DNA of 64,000 bases, taken from Sciurus carolinensis (lineage: Eukaryota; Chordata; Mammalia; Rodentia; Sciuridae). The DNA is taken from contig NC_062215.1 in assembly GCF_902686445.1 (NCBI RefSeq), positions 24,140,750-24,204,749 of the forward strand. Reading direction: 5' to 3'. Shown here piece by piece: positions 53,501 through 63,135 of this stretch. The position numbers and the translations under genes were made by a program. The notes below the pieces were generated by a model. It worked only from the letters and a program-made list of their open reading frames with translations. It did not search any database and had not been told where the DNA came from. Each line of letters begins with the position of its first letter. Within the stretch, counting starts at the first letter, position 1.

Positions 53501-56500
53501 GGGAGGGGGAGGGGATTGGCTCCTTGCTGCAGCCTAGGTAACAAGTTTGGGGGGCGTGGGAGGGGGAGAGAGGGAGGAGCGGGAGGATAGGTCCAGGAGG
53601 GAGCTCGCTTTCCTCTGCAGCGTGAGCACGGAGCATGGGGTGGGAGTCCCGACTCACTGCAGCCTCTGCGGTGAGCTCAGGGTGGGGGCTGCCGGGCGCC
53701 TGAGTGGAACTGGGGTTGCGAGGTGGGAGGGGGCTGCTCCAGGATGGAGGAAGGGGGCTGGGCTGGGCCGCCCAGGCAGCAGCACGGGCGGGGCACCCTC
53801 CACGGGCCCCTCGGAGCTAGCAAGGGGCCACCCTTCCAGCCTGGTGTGCTCCCTGCAAGCCAAGAGCTCCTTGCAGCCCCCTGTCCGGCTTCCCGGCACC
53901 GGCTGCCCTGGGGCTCCTCTCGCAGACCATGACCCGCCTGGACCGCAGCTCTCACGGTGGTGGGGGCCATGTCAAAAGCAGCCGGCCCCTTAACTCTTTG
54001 CTGGCTGGTCACCGGGTGGCCCAGCCCCCCTCTGCTCCTGGGTCCAGGGCTTCTGTTCAGGTTGGTGTATGGTGGGAGACTGAAGGGGAGAGGTCCACGT
54101 GGGAGGTCTTAGGATCGGGAGGGTTATGGTGGGAAAGGGTACTGTGCCCTGCTGAGGGTTAGGGAGGTGTCTGCTCTAAGGATATTGCTTTCTGGAAAGT
54201 ATGTGCTTTTTAATCCTGAATAGAAGGCAGCACTTGAGGGTTTCTTCCCTTGTGGGGAAGACTCTTGTCAGAGGGGGCAGCATGTTTAGGAAGCCCAAAT
54301 GGCTCTACTTATCAGGGTTCTGTGCTGGTAGCAGTGGGGGTGGCAGTTGGTGCAGGAACTGTTCAGGAGCCACGGGGCAGAGCAGGAGGGAGGCATTTTG
54401 TTGCCCGAGGTGGCGATGGGAACTGAGCAGTGATGGGAGCTATGTCCTTGAGTGGGTTGACTGATGGGGAGCCAGTGAGACCTAGGGTGTGGTGTGAAAG
54501 GGAATCAGTGAGAGAGCACTGGCGTGAGGGGACACTGGACTGGCCCAGGCAGGGGTGGAGTGTCCAGTAGGAATCATCTGACTGCCTGAGGCTCCCCTGG
54601 GATGGAGGCAGCTTGCTTGGATCAGCTGAGATGGGGATTCTGGCAGGGATGGATACTGAGGTGAGCCTGGGCTTTAAGAGTTGTGGGTGTTCAAGCTTAC
54701 TCCTGCTGTCAGCCAGGGAAGGGGGAAAGACTGGAGGAAGGGCTAGAGACAGCTTGTCATTGTCATTGGTTGCATCAGGTGGTTGGAAATGCAGGGATTT
54801 TCCTCTCTCAGCCACCCCACCCCTTTATGCAAATGCAGTGGCACCACAGGCTGATGCAAGCCTGGCCCCTGCTAAGCAATTCTGCACAAGTTTGCCCTTG
54901 CATGCCATGGCCAGCCTCCTACAAACCATGTTTTCAGGGTTCCCATTTTTAAAAGGAGAGGTGTTTCCTGATGCCTCCTCCTTTTTAAAGTAGGGGTGAG
55001 GTGGCCCTGCCCTTCAGGCTGGGTGTGTCTCTGGTCCAGATCTTTAAACCTGCAGAACTGTTCAGTGGTGGCTTTTGCTAGTGGCTGTCTTGTTTGGGGG
55101 GTGGTTGTAGTGCCTGGAGTATATGAATGAAGTCTTGTTGGTGCAGAGGAACCGGGGGTGGGGGGGTAAAGGCAGCAGGCATAGGACTAGGAGGGCCCAC
55201 ACCCAGGACTAACTGGAGTGATGCTAGGAGGGACCTCTGAGGGACAGGACAGGGAGGGGCCCCTGGAACCTCAGAGCTAAAGTCATGGTGGTCTGTCTTT
55301 CAGGACATAGATCTGATTGACATCCTTTGGCGGCAGGATATTGATCTGGGGGCTGGGCGTGAGGTTTTTGACTACAGTCATCGCCAGAAGGAGCAGGATG
55401 TGGATAAGGAGCTGCGAGATGGAGGCGAGCAGGCGGACACCTGGGCAGGCGAGGGTGCGGAAGCTCTGGCCCGAGACCTGCTAGTGGACGGAGAGACGGG
55501 GGAGAGTTTCCCTGCACAGGTACCACTGCCTCTGCTCACTGGCCTCACTTCTCCCTACACCCCCAAGACTCACCAGGCTGAAGTTCTTCCAGAAACTTCC
55601 CCTTAAAGAAGGCAGGTTGTGCCTGTGGGGTGGACATGAATGTCTATTTTGGGTTGTGGTCTGTAAGTCACAGTGGCTTGGCTGCAGAAGGGGGTGGGGA
55701 TGGCAGCAGAGCCAGAAGTGCCAGGCCTTGGCAGCAGTGCAGAGGAGCCAAAGCATCTCAAATCTTCTGCTTGTACCAGGATTCTTCCACCCTACTGTTG
55801 TCCCTAGGAGTTTGGGACTCGGGGCCTGCCATTAACTGGGAATGGGAGGAAGACTACAGGCCTGCAGCTGTGCTGGGGAAGAGGTGTCAAGCCCAGGCAG
55901 CCAGGGCCCAGGTCAGCCAGACTTACAGTTGCTGTTGCCACAGGTGCCTGGTGGGGAGGACCAGACGGCCCTGTCCCTGGAAGAGTGCCTTAGGCTGCTG
56001 GAGGCCACCTGCCCCTTTGGGGAGAATGCCGAGGTGAGCAGGACCAGGGAAAGCCCACCGAGTGAGCAGGGCAGGCTGCACATGGCATGTTGCTCCATGG
56101 CTGTCTACAGGGCCAACTCTCGGTTCTGGCCTTGTCCTGACTGCTGTGGGTGAATCCAGAGGAAGGAAGAAAACAGGAAGCCAGGTTGTAGTGGCTGGGA
56201 GGAAAGCAGAAGGTGGTCTTTCCTTCTCCAGTTGAAGCCTCTGTGTTCTGCCCTAGTTCCCAGCAAACGTCGCCAGCATAACAGAAGCAGTGCCTAGTGA
56301 GAGCGAGCCCCCCGCTCTTCAAAACAGCCTCTTGTCTCCTCTCCTGACGGGGACAGAGTCACCATTTGATTTGGAACAGCAGTGGCAAGATCTCATGTCC
56401 ATCATGGAAATGCAGGTAGGGCTGTCCCAACAGCACAGACCTACAGGGTTTTGTGTAGGGTGTCCTAGTACACAGTCACCTGTATCTCTCAGGAGAGAGG

Positions 56501-58607
56501 AACACTTTTTCTGACTGATACATAAGAAAGTAGGGATACGGAGAGGAAACCTGTCCAGGTGTGTTCTTGGGACCTGAAGTCAGGGTGGGGTTTAGGTTAA
56601 AACCCAGGTCTGGGCCTTCCAAAGCAGAGCCTGCCTCCTAGGTGCACCTTCTTTTTCTCCAGGCAGATAGTCCCTTGACTGTGTGATCTAGAGTTCAGCA
56701 TTAAAGATGATTGAAGTTTGAAATGGAGTCTATTATAAGCATTTGTGAATATGTCAAAGTGAATCCCAACTATCAAGTATAACTATAATGCACTGATAAG
56801 AAATAAAAAAAAAAAGCTGACATTCACATGGTGCTTTACATCCATCATCATCTGACTTGCTCTCAAAATCATCCAGTCAGCCCTTTATTATTTTAAATGT
56901 GAGGATATTAAAGCTCAGAGAGGTTAGGTGATAAGCCCATGGACACATAGCACCATGGTGTGGCTAGGTTGTCTGATTCAAGTCTAGGTATTCTTTTCAA
57001 AGTGCTAGTGTTCTCTTCATCTCCAAGATGGGGGTCTGGTCACATAGGGACCAGGAGTAGGCCAATCCTGCACTGGGGTGGAGTCCACACAAAGGAACTC
57101 ACTTCTGCCAGGCCTAGTGGTCCAAGTATGTGCCAGTACTGGAGTTTGCTTTCCACTCTCTTGCCCTTGAGTCCAGGCAGCTAGACTCTGGTGGGGACCT
57201 GCAGGGTGTGGACCTGGGGGAAGAGTCTGCTCCTAGTGAACAGTGTGCTCTTCTCCCTCCCAGGCCATGGAAGTGAACACATCAGCAAGTGAAATCCTGT
57301 ACAATGCCCCTCCTGGGGACCCACTGAGCACCAACTACAGCCTTGCCCCCAACACTCCCATCAATCAGAATGTCAGCCTGCATCAGGCATCCCTGGGGGG
57401 CTGCAGCCAGGACTTTTCCCTCTTCAGCCCTGAGGTGGAGAACTTGCCTGTAGCCAACAGTTCCACACTGCTCCCGCTGGTCCCCAGCAATTCCACCAGC
57501 CTCAACTCCACCTTCAGCTCCACCAACCTGGCAGGGCTCTTCTTTCCACCCCAGCTCAATGGCACAGCCAATGACACAGCAGGCCCAGAGCTGCCTGACC
57601 CACTGGGGGGCCTGTTAGACGAAGCCATGTTGGACGAGATCAGCCTGATGGACTTGGCCATCGAGGAGGGCTTCAACCCTGTCCAGGCCTCTCAGCTCGA
57701 GGAGGAGTTTGATTCAGACTCAGGCCTCTCCTTGGATTCCAGCCACAGCCCTTCCTCCCTGAGCAGCTCTGAAGGCAGCTCTTCTTCCTCCTCTTCCTCC
57801 TCTTCCTCTTCTTCTGCCTCTTCCTCAGCCTCTTCCTCCTTTTCTGAGGAAGGTGCTGTTGGCTACAGCTCTGACTCTGAGACTGTGGATCTGGAAGAGG
57901 CTGAGGGCGCGGTGGGCTACCAGCCTGAGTATTCCAAGTTCTGCCGCATGAGCTACCAGGATCCGTCTCAGCTTTCCTGCCTGCCCTACTTGGAGCATGT
58001 GGGCCATAACCACACATACAACATGGCGCCCAGTGCCCTTGACTCTGCTGACCTGCCACCACCCAGCACCCTAAAGAAAGGCAGCAAGGAGAAGCAGGCC
58101 GATTTCCTGGACAAACAGATGAGCCGGGACGAGCACAGAGCCCGTGCCATGAAGATCCCCTTTACCAACGACAAGATCATCAACCTTCCTGTGGAGGAGT
58201 TCAACGAACTACTGTCCAAGTACCAGCTGAGTGAGGCCCAGCTGAGCCTCATCCGGGACATCCGGCGTCGGGGCAAGAACAAGATGGCAGCGCAGAACTG
58301 CCGCAAGCGCAAGCTGGACACCATTCTGAACCTGGAGCGGGACGTGGAGGACCTGCAGCGTGATAAGGCCCGACTCCTGCGGGAGAAGGTAGAGTTCCTA
58401 CGGTCGCTGCGGCAGATGAAGCAGAAGGTCCAGAGCCTGTACCAGGAGGTGTTTGGGCGGCTGCGGGATGAGAACGGGCGGCCCTACTCGCCCAGTCAGT
58501 ATGCGCTCCAGTATGCCGGGGACGGCAGTGTGCTCCTCATTCCCCGCACGATGGCTGACCAGCAGGCCCGGCGGCAGGAGAGGAAGCCGAAGGACCGGAG
58601 AAAGTGA
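50071..58607 (+). CDS. NFE2L1: NFE2L1 (Nrf1/TCF11), ER-anchored CNC-bZIP transcription factor (whole coding span)
   Basis: NFE2L1 dimerises with small MAF proteins on antioxidant/MARE elements and drives proteasome-subunit, redox and lipid genes. The spliced frame (510+216+90+159+1344 nt) gives 772 residues, the TCF11 length. Residues 7-24 form the hydrophobic ER anchor. Trp103/Leu104 in NAWLVHRD is the DDI2 cleavage point. DIDLIDIL (171-178) and ETGE (234-237) are Neh2-like motifs. Nine N-glycosylation sequons lie at 330, 349, 361, 390, 401, 406, 424, 428 and 574. The degron DSGLS is at 477-481, with a Ser run at about 493-517. The CNC region spans roughly 610-663, basic region NKMAAQNCRKRK 664-675, then the leucine zipper. 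Met319, 322, 324 and 327 match the internal starts of short Nrf1. All coding junctions are phase 0. Compared with human from memory, one Ala is inserted in GEQADTW. Confidence 0.97.
50581..53290 (+). other. NFE2L1: NFE2L1 intron before the alternative promoter
   Basis: Single-copy intron with no young SINE. A C-run lies at 52629-52641 and a T-run of about 22 at 52919-52940. No additional exon recognised. Confidence 0.5.
53297..53519 (+). repeat. tandem array of six inverted CCAAT boxes, period 41-42 bp
   Basis: ATTGGCTC occurs at 53297, 53339, 53381, 53422, 53464 and 53515 (spacings 42, 42, 41, 42, 51). Each is preceded by a G-rich GGGAGGGG-type block, and alternate units add GCAGC(C)TAGGTAAC. 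It lies about 400-600 bp upstream of the alternative first coding exon at 53929. Confidence 0.9.
53520..53928 (+). promoter_or_regulatory. NFE2L1: alternative NFE2L1 (Nrf1b-type) promoter and 5' UTR
   Basis: GC-rich DNA follows the CCAAT array and precedes the alternative start codon. A short upstream ATG at 53635 and a possible donor (CTCTGCG/GTGAGC near 53669) suggest the leader may be spliced. No TATA box. An internal promoter giving an N-terminally different, non-ER-bound Nrf1b has been described in mouse. Its match to this place is inference. Confidence 0.5.
53929..54060 (+). CDS. NFE2L1: NFE2L1 alternative first coding exon (Nrf1b-like)
   Basis: ATG at 53929 opens 44 codons (MTRLDRSSHGGGGHVKSSRP start, ending SRASVQ) up to a donor CAG/GTTGGT. 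The exon ends in phase 0, exactly like coding exon 1, so it can splice to the exon at 55304 in frame. The product would be 646 residues (616 without the cassette exon) and would lack the ER anchor and Trp103 cleavage site. Splicing is not proven from DNA alone. Confidence 0.65.
54061..55303 (+). other. NFE2L1: NFE2L1 intron, single copy
   Basis: No further exon, young repeat or motif cluster recognised. A G-run lies near 55154. Confidence 0.5.
55304..55519 (+). CDS. NFE2L1: NFE2L1 coding exon 2 (Neh2-like region)
   Basis: 72 codons beginning DIDLIDILWRQDIDLGAGRE and ending ETGESFPAQ. Acceptor TGTCTTTCAG, donor GTACCA. Acidic; carries DLG-like and ETGE motifs related to those KEAP1 binds in NRF2. 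Confidence 0.97.
55944..56033 (+). CDS. NFE2L1: NFE2L1 cassette exon (TCF11-specific 30 residues)
   Basis: 30 codons, VPGGEDQTALSLEECLRLLE ATCPFGENAE. Acceptor TTGCCACAG, donor GTGAGC. Its size and place match the 30-residue segment present in TCF11 and absent from the 742-residue Nrf1 form. Phase 0 at both ends, so skipping is frame-neutral. Confidence 0.95.
56257..56415 (+). CDS. NFE2L1: NFE2L1 coding exon 4
   Basis: 53 codons, FPANVASITEAVPSESEPPA to IMEMQ. Acceptor TTCTGCCCTAG, donor GTAGGG. Its end holds three of the four clustered Met codons used as internal starts in short Nrf1 forms. Confidence 0.97.
56725..56810 (+). mobile_element. short L1-type 3' end fragment (tentative)
   Basis: GAATATGTCAAAGTGAATCC, CTATCAAGTATAACTATAAT and a terminal A-run resemble an L1-derived 3' end I know from squirrel-type genomes. 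It lies in the last NFE2L1 intron. Confidence 0.4.
56815..56995 (+). mobile_element. MIR SINE in the last NFE2L1 intron
   Basis: CATGGTGCTTTACATCCATC, ATTAAAGCTCAGAGAGGTTA and GATAAGCCCATGGACACATA are in MIR order. Confidence 0.65.
57264..58607 (+). CDS. NFE2L1: NFE2L1 last coding exon (glycosylated NST region, CNC-bZIP)
   Basis: 447 codons plus TGA, from AMEVNTSASEIL to RKPKDRRK. Acceptor CTCCCTCCCAG. Holds all nine N-X-S/T sequons, the DSGLS degron, a Ser run coded by TCC/TCT triplets (57778-57845), the CNC domain, basic region and zipper. The open frame continues seven codons upstream of the acceptor, which is not coding. Confidence 0.98.
   Translation, partial: AMEVNTSASEILYNAPPGDPLSTNYSLAPNTPINQNVSLHQASLGGCSQDFSLFSPEVENLPVANSSTLLPLVPSNSTSLNSTFSSTNLAGLFFPPQLNGTANDTAGPELPDPLGGLLDEAMLDEISLMDLAIEEGFNPVQASQLEEEFDSDSGLSLDSSHSPSSLSSSEGSSSSSSSSSSSSSASSSASSSFSEEGAVGYSSDSETVDLEEAEGAVGYQPEYSKFCRMSYQDPSQLSCLPYLEHVGHNHTYNMAPSALDSADLPPPSTLKKGSKEKQADFLDKQMSRDEHRARAMKIPFTNDKIINLPVEEFNELLSKYQLSEAQLSLIRDIRRRGKNKMAAQNCRKRKLDTILNLERDVEDLQRDKARLLREKVEFLRSLRQMKQKVQSLYQEVFGRLRDENGRPYSPSQYALQYAGDGSVLLIPRTMADQQARRQERKPKDRRK
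57778..57845 (+). repeat. NFE2L1: coding (TCC/TCT)n trinucleotide repeat
   Basis: A serine-rich run interrupted by two Ala codons and coded mostly by TCC and TCT. Confidence 0.9.
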
Positions 58608-60390
58608 GCTTGGGGAGGCAGGGGGTGATGCTCACCAAGACTGAAACTTGAGAAGGGCTGGGCCTGGACCTGGACCTACAGCGGGGACTTCATTGCCTTC
58701 TTATCCAATATATCTTCTCAGATGGGATGACTGCGGGTCAGTGTACAGGAAGAGGCGGGCGCAGGCGCTATCTGGCTCAGCTTCCCGCGGTGGGGTGGGC
58801 GGAAGTGGCCAGACCACCTGGTGGTCGAGGTCCACACCTGCCCCTTTGTGGTGAGGAGTGTGTGGTGCCAGCCTTGCTGGAGGTAGAGGAGCAGGGTAGA
58901 GCGAAGGCCGACAAAGGGAAGGGACTTGTGACAGGAGAGTAAAGTAGAACGTTTTATTCCTAGAAGGAAAGGAAGGAAACCCAAAAAATCAAAGCGGTCA
59001 GAAAATCAAAGGGAAGGTTAAGGTGGGCTTTGGCCAGGATTCCAGGCAATAGGTTTGAGCAACTCTGGTGGGCCTAGGTTATGGGTGTGGTAAACCCCAT
59101 TTCACCCCAGAGGGGTACACCGACACAGGGTGGGATTGGGGAGGGGCTTTGTTAAACTCTTTCTGTTCCTTGCACTTGGCATCCCTGAAGGGAGCGCTTG
59201 GATTTCACCTGTACCGTTTGTTGAATGGGAGCCGTGGGGAACCAACACTGGCTTGTTGGTTTAGGGCCAGAGGGCAAAGGGAACAGAAGAGGGTCATGTG
59301 TTGCAGCAGCCCCAACACCAAGCATGTCACTCACTGCCCTGCCACTGCCATCTCCCTCTGTGCTCCAGCCCCCCTGAGCTGAGGCTCCTACTGTCCATCA
59401 GAGCCTGCATGGAAATGCCGTACTCTTCCCACTGCTGCCCTGCTGCTGCCTTTGTGTTCCTGCCGCTCTCTGGGAGTGGGGTGCTGAGCTGGTAGTGCTT
59501 GGGACTGGGCCTGCGGCTTCCTCTTTTGGGAGCTGCTCTGGAGGCAGGGGAGATGATGTGGAGGGAGAAGCCAGGGCAGCAAGCTTCAGGCAGTGTTCAG
59601 CACAACTGGGGAGTGATTCTTCCCTCAGGCCTCGGCCTACCAACAACTGGGCTTGTCACTGGGGAAAAAAACAAAAAACCCTACAAAACCCAGCAACAAG
59701 AAACTAGTCCTCTTAGAATTTCTTGCGCTTTGTTTTTTAGGGCTTGTGCCCTGTTTCACTTCTAGGGTCTAGAATGCTTGTGTTGAGTAAGAAGGAGGTG
59801 ACCCACTATTCAAAGCTGCTAAATGTTCTCTTTGCCATAAAGACTCCGTGTAACTGTGTGAACACTTGGGATTTTTTTCTCCTCTATCCCGAGGTCTTGT
59901 CTGCTTTCTTTTTTGGGTTTCTTTCTAGGAGAATGAGAAGTGCATGTACCGGGCCGAGAGCACCCTCCCCCAGGCTCTCGGCCCCAGGCAGCTTCTCCAC
60001 AGCCCCAGCTCAGCCTGGGCTCCTGGAACACTGCCTGGGGGAGGCGGCAAGGGGAGCACCCAGTGGCCAGATGGTTCCAGGACCACAATGTCTATTTGTA
60101 ACTGTTTGCCACTGCTGCCCCCACCCCTGTTTGGCTCTGGAGTTCTGTCTGCCCCAGATTAGCAGGAGCGAGTTGTGGGGGAAAGCACTGATTCCCCTCC
60201 CCATGGGGTGGGGGGGAGTTCCTAGCTGAGCAGTAGGGATAGAAGGCGAGAGCCTGGGAGTGCTTTTTATAAATTATTTTCCTTGTAGATTTTATTTTTA
60301 ATTTATCTCTGTGACCTGCCAGGGAGAGGAGAGAAAAAAGATGCTGTGAGCACATGACAAAATAAAATAAAATAAAATGGATGATTCATT
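58608..60390 (+). other. NFE2L1: NFE2L1 3' UTR with poly(A) signals
   Basis: No further coding. Overlapping AATAAA signals lie at 60361-60376 within AAAATAAAATAAAATAAAAT. The mRNA probably ends near 60390. Confidence 0.75.
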
Positions 60391-60634
60391 CTCAAGTGCA
60401 ATTTCTCCCCACTTGGAATTCAAATTGAGAGTAAAGGAAATGGGTCCCATGGGGGGAGGATTGGCCATTGTGTGTTATGGAGTGTTATTCCCACTCCAGT
60501 GGGGAAGTGGAGAGCTGGGGAGGCTGACAATGGGAAATTTTAAAAGGAGTCTAAGTGGCCATGTTGAACCTGTCAGGCAGGTGTTATATGTCATCACAGG
60601 GTTTGCCAGCTGAATCTTCTCGTGAAGGATTCAC

Positions 60635-61003
60635 AATATTTTTAAAAATTATTTTTAGTTGTAGATGGACTCAATGCCTTTATTTATCTGGTGCTGAGAC
60701 TTGAACCCAGTGCCTCACACGTGCTAGGCAAGCATTCTACCACTGAGCCACAACCCCAGCCCAAGATTCACAATTCTTTTGGCAGAGCTAGGATAGGTGG
60801 AGGAGGTGCCACCTGGCCTATCTCCTTATCCGTCTACAAGTTAGAGACTGACTGCACCCCCATCTTCGTACTGGGGATTGAACCCAGGGTTGCTTCACTG
60901 CTGAATTACATTCCCAAGCCCTCTTTATTTTTTGAGATATGGTCTTGCTAAGTTGCACAGGCTGGCCTTGAACTTGTGGTCCTCTTGCCTGGATTATAGG
61001 CTA
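60635..61003 (-). mobile_element. long-tail ID variant and B1-ID SINE
   Basis: Long-tail ID at 60635-60765 (TTAGTTGTAGATGGACTCAA; CACACGTGCTAGGCAAGC) and B1-ID at 60862-61003. These are the first young SINEs after NFE2L1. Confidence 0.8.
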
Positions 61004-61207
61004 CAAACTGCCTTTTAAAATTTGACTACTGTTATTTCATAACAGCCCCACCTACCAAAGAGGTCCAGAGCATTGGAGTAACCATGTAACAAAGAGCAGG
61101 GCCACAGAATCAGAAAAACAAGAAGCCAGGCTCCAGAGTTGAAGACACACTGGGAAAAAACCCTCCCTAGCTAAGGTGACTAGAATCTGTTCTCCTTTCA
61201 AACACCC

Positions 61208-61335
61208 ATTCTAACATGGTGGCACACATCTATACTCCCAGTGACTCAGGCTGAGGCAGGAGGATTACAAATTTTAGGACAGCCTCAACTTTGCAAGACC
61301 CTTCTTAAGGGGGAAGCGGGGGAAAAAAAAGTAGA
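61208..61335 (+). mobile_element. B1-type half SINE
   Basis: CATGGTGGCACACATCTATA, GTGACTCAGGCTGAGGCAGG and a degraded A-rich end. Confidence 0.65.
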
Positions 61336-61339
61336 GCTT

Positions 61340-63130
61340 GTGAGCACTCTCAGGTATTATGTGTAACCTGGCTCAGCTCAGTCCTCTTAATGCTACTAGA
61401 GATATCCTAAAGGGTAGAAGAGAATTCTAAAAGTTAAAGGGACGGGGGTACTAAAAGTGAAATTTGAAAAAAAAACCTTAATTCATGGTGATAGGTTAAA
61501 AAAATACAAATCATACATAGAAGGGTAAACTAAGTAAAATTCAGTTGTGTTGTATCCTTTCTGCCTCTGCCCCTTTGTCTTGTCTGAGTCTCTTATCTCA
61601 GTGTATTTTTGTTATAATAGCCATACAGAGATGGACAGGTTTTTCCAGGATCATGCTGATTAGTTGACCTCTTTTTGCTGCTGGCAGGTAAAATGGGTAT
61701 TAAAACCTCCAGGCTTTTTGTGGTACAAGACAGGACTCGGGTTAGGTCTGAGGAAGGGCTGCTACTGCTAATCCACCCATCCAAGTCAGAAGTGAGAAAA
61801 GATCCTGGTGTTGAGGCAGGGAGATGAGCTCTTCTTGGTCTTGACTAAGCACCCATCTCTCTAGGGTGATCTGCTTTTGGGTGGGTGTGAGAAAGCTAGC
61901 TTTGTCTGAACTTCAGCAAAATGATTTTTCTGTGTCTTATTTTTGTAAGGAGATGGAAGTGGACTCACTGTTTCAAATGACCCCTGCCTGGATCTCACCA
62001 TTGAAGCTGGGGCTATTTCAATATCCATGAAAACAATTATAGAACTGAGGAGCAAAATTGTGATCTAGAGGTATGCTTCAGTGTCCAGACCTGGCCTCCA
62101 TGGCAGACTCACCCATTCTTCCTGGGAAAAACTGAACAATAGTCAAACACTGGTTCCCTTGAAGTCCTGCTTTTCCTCAGGCTTTTCTTACCCCCAGCTA
62201 AACCAGACCTTCCTGTGCTCAGGCTTGTCTGGCAGATAGCTAGAATACATGTCCTGCAAAAAAAGAAAATGTCCCTACCACCCTCAAGACTCCTATCTCA
62301 TCTTACGGACTTTGATTAAAGACAACTTAAGCTTACACTAAGTAAGAATTTAGGGCACTACCTAGTGAACAGTTGAAGAGCAAGAAATCTATTCCCATAT
62401 TGATGCTTCCTATGTACAAATACAGGTACTAGACTGATGTCTGCCTTTCCAGAACCCATTTTCCCAGGCAAGTGTACAAACTGTGGCAAAACCCATGTGC
62501 TTGATTAAATCATCAGCAGTGGATGAGTCTTGTTTTCCTATCACTAATCCATCTGGTAAGTGAAGTGAAAACTTCGACTTGTCATTTTGTCAATGTACCA
62601 AGAATCATCACCTTTTTGCCTTTATTTTCTTCTTACCCAAGTCAATCATCTTTGCCTCTGGTTTCAACTTTGTAGTGGAGGATGAGAAAGCTCTTATCTG
62701 CCTGAACTGAGAAACAGTCTAGTGTATGAGTTGTTTCTGGAGTGAGAGAACAGAACATTGCTAAAGAGAATTATTTTCAAAGTCAGCTGGATAGAAGCCC
62801 TCATTTTCCTATCTGAGTGCACAAAAACACCAACACAGTAGTCTTAAAGCTGCTTCTTTTCCAATCTAACCTATATTGCAGAATGGTGATAGGTTATACA
62901 TCACTCTTAATCCCTTATTATTATTTCAATTAAGGAATTGAGCATTCTGACTTTTGTTTTAAACACGGGTTCAATTGAACAGTTGATTAAAATCTCCCAA
63001 TCCTCAGCAGGGGCTGAAGGAGTAAGTGAAACAGTGGGCTAGTGTTTCAGAGTTGGGCCTCCTGAGTTGCTCAGTCTAGGCTATATATACAGCAAACAGG
63101 GCAGGTTTAGTCAAAGCTAACTAAGATTTA
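61340..63130. other. intergenic single-copy, AT-rich DNA
   Basis: No exon recognised on either strand. A minus-strand AATAAA (read as TTTATT at about 62624) could be the poly(A) signal of a gene entering from the right, where synteny predicts CBX1, but no CBX1 coding sequence is visible. Confidence 0.3.
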
Positions 63131-63135
63131 AAAGT

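Noticed and set aside
53297..53560. CRISPR-like regular repeats
   Set aside because: The units are contiguous G-rich minisatellite copies without unique spacers, in a mammalian intron.
57243..57263. Seven codons before the last NFE2L1 exon
   Set aside because: They overlap the polypyrimidine tract and AG of the acceptor.
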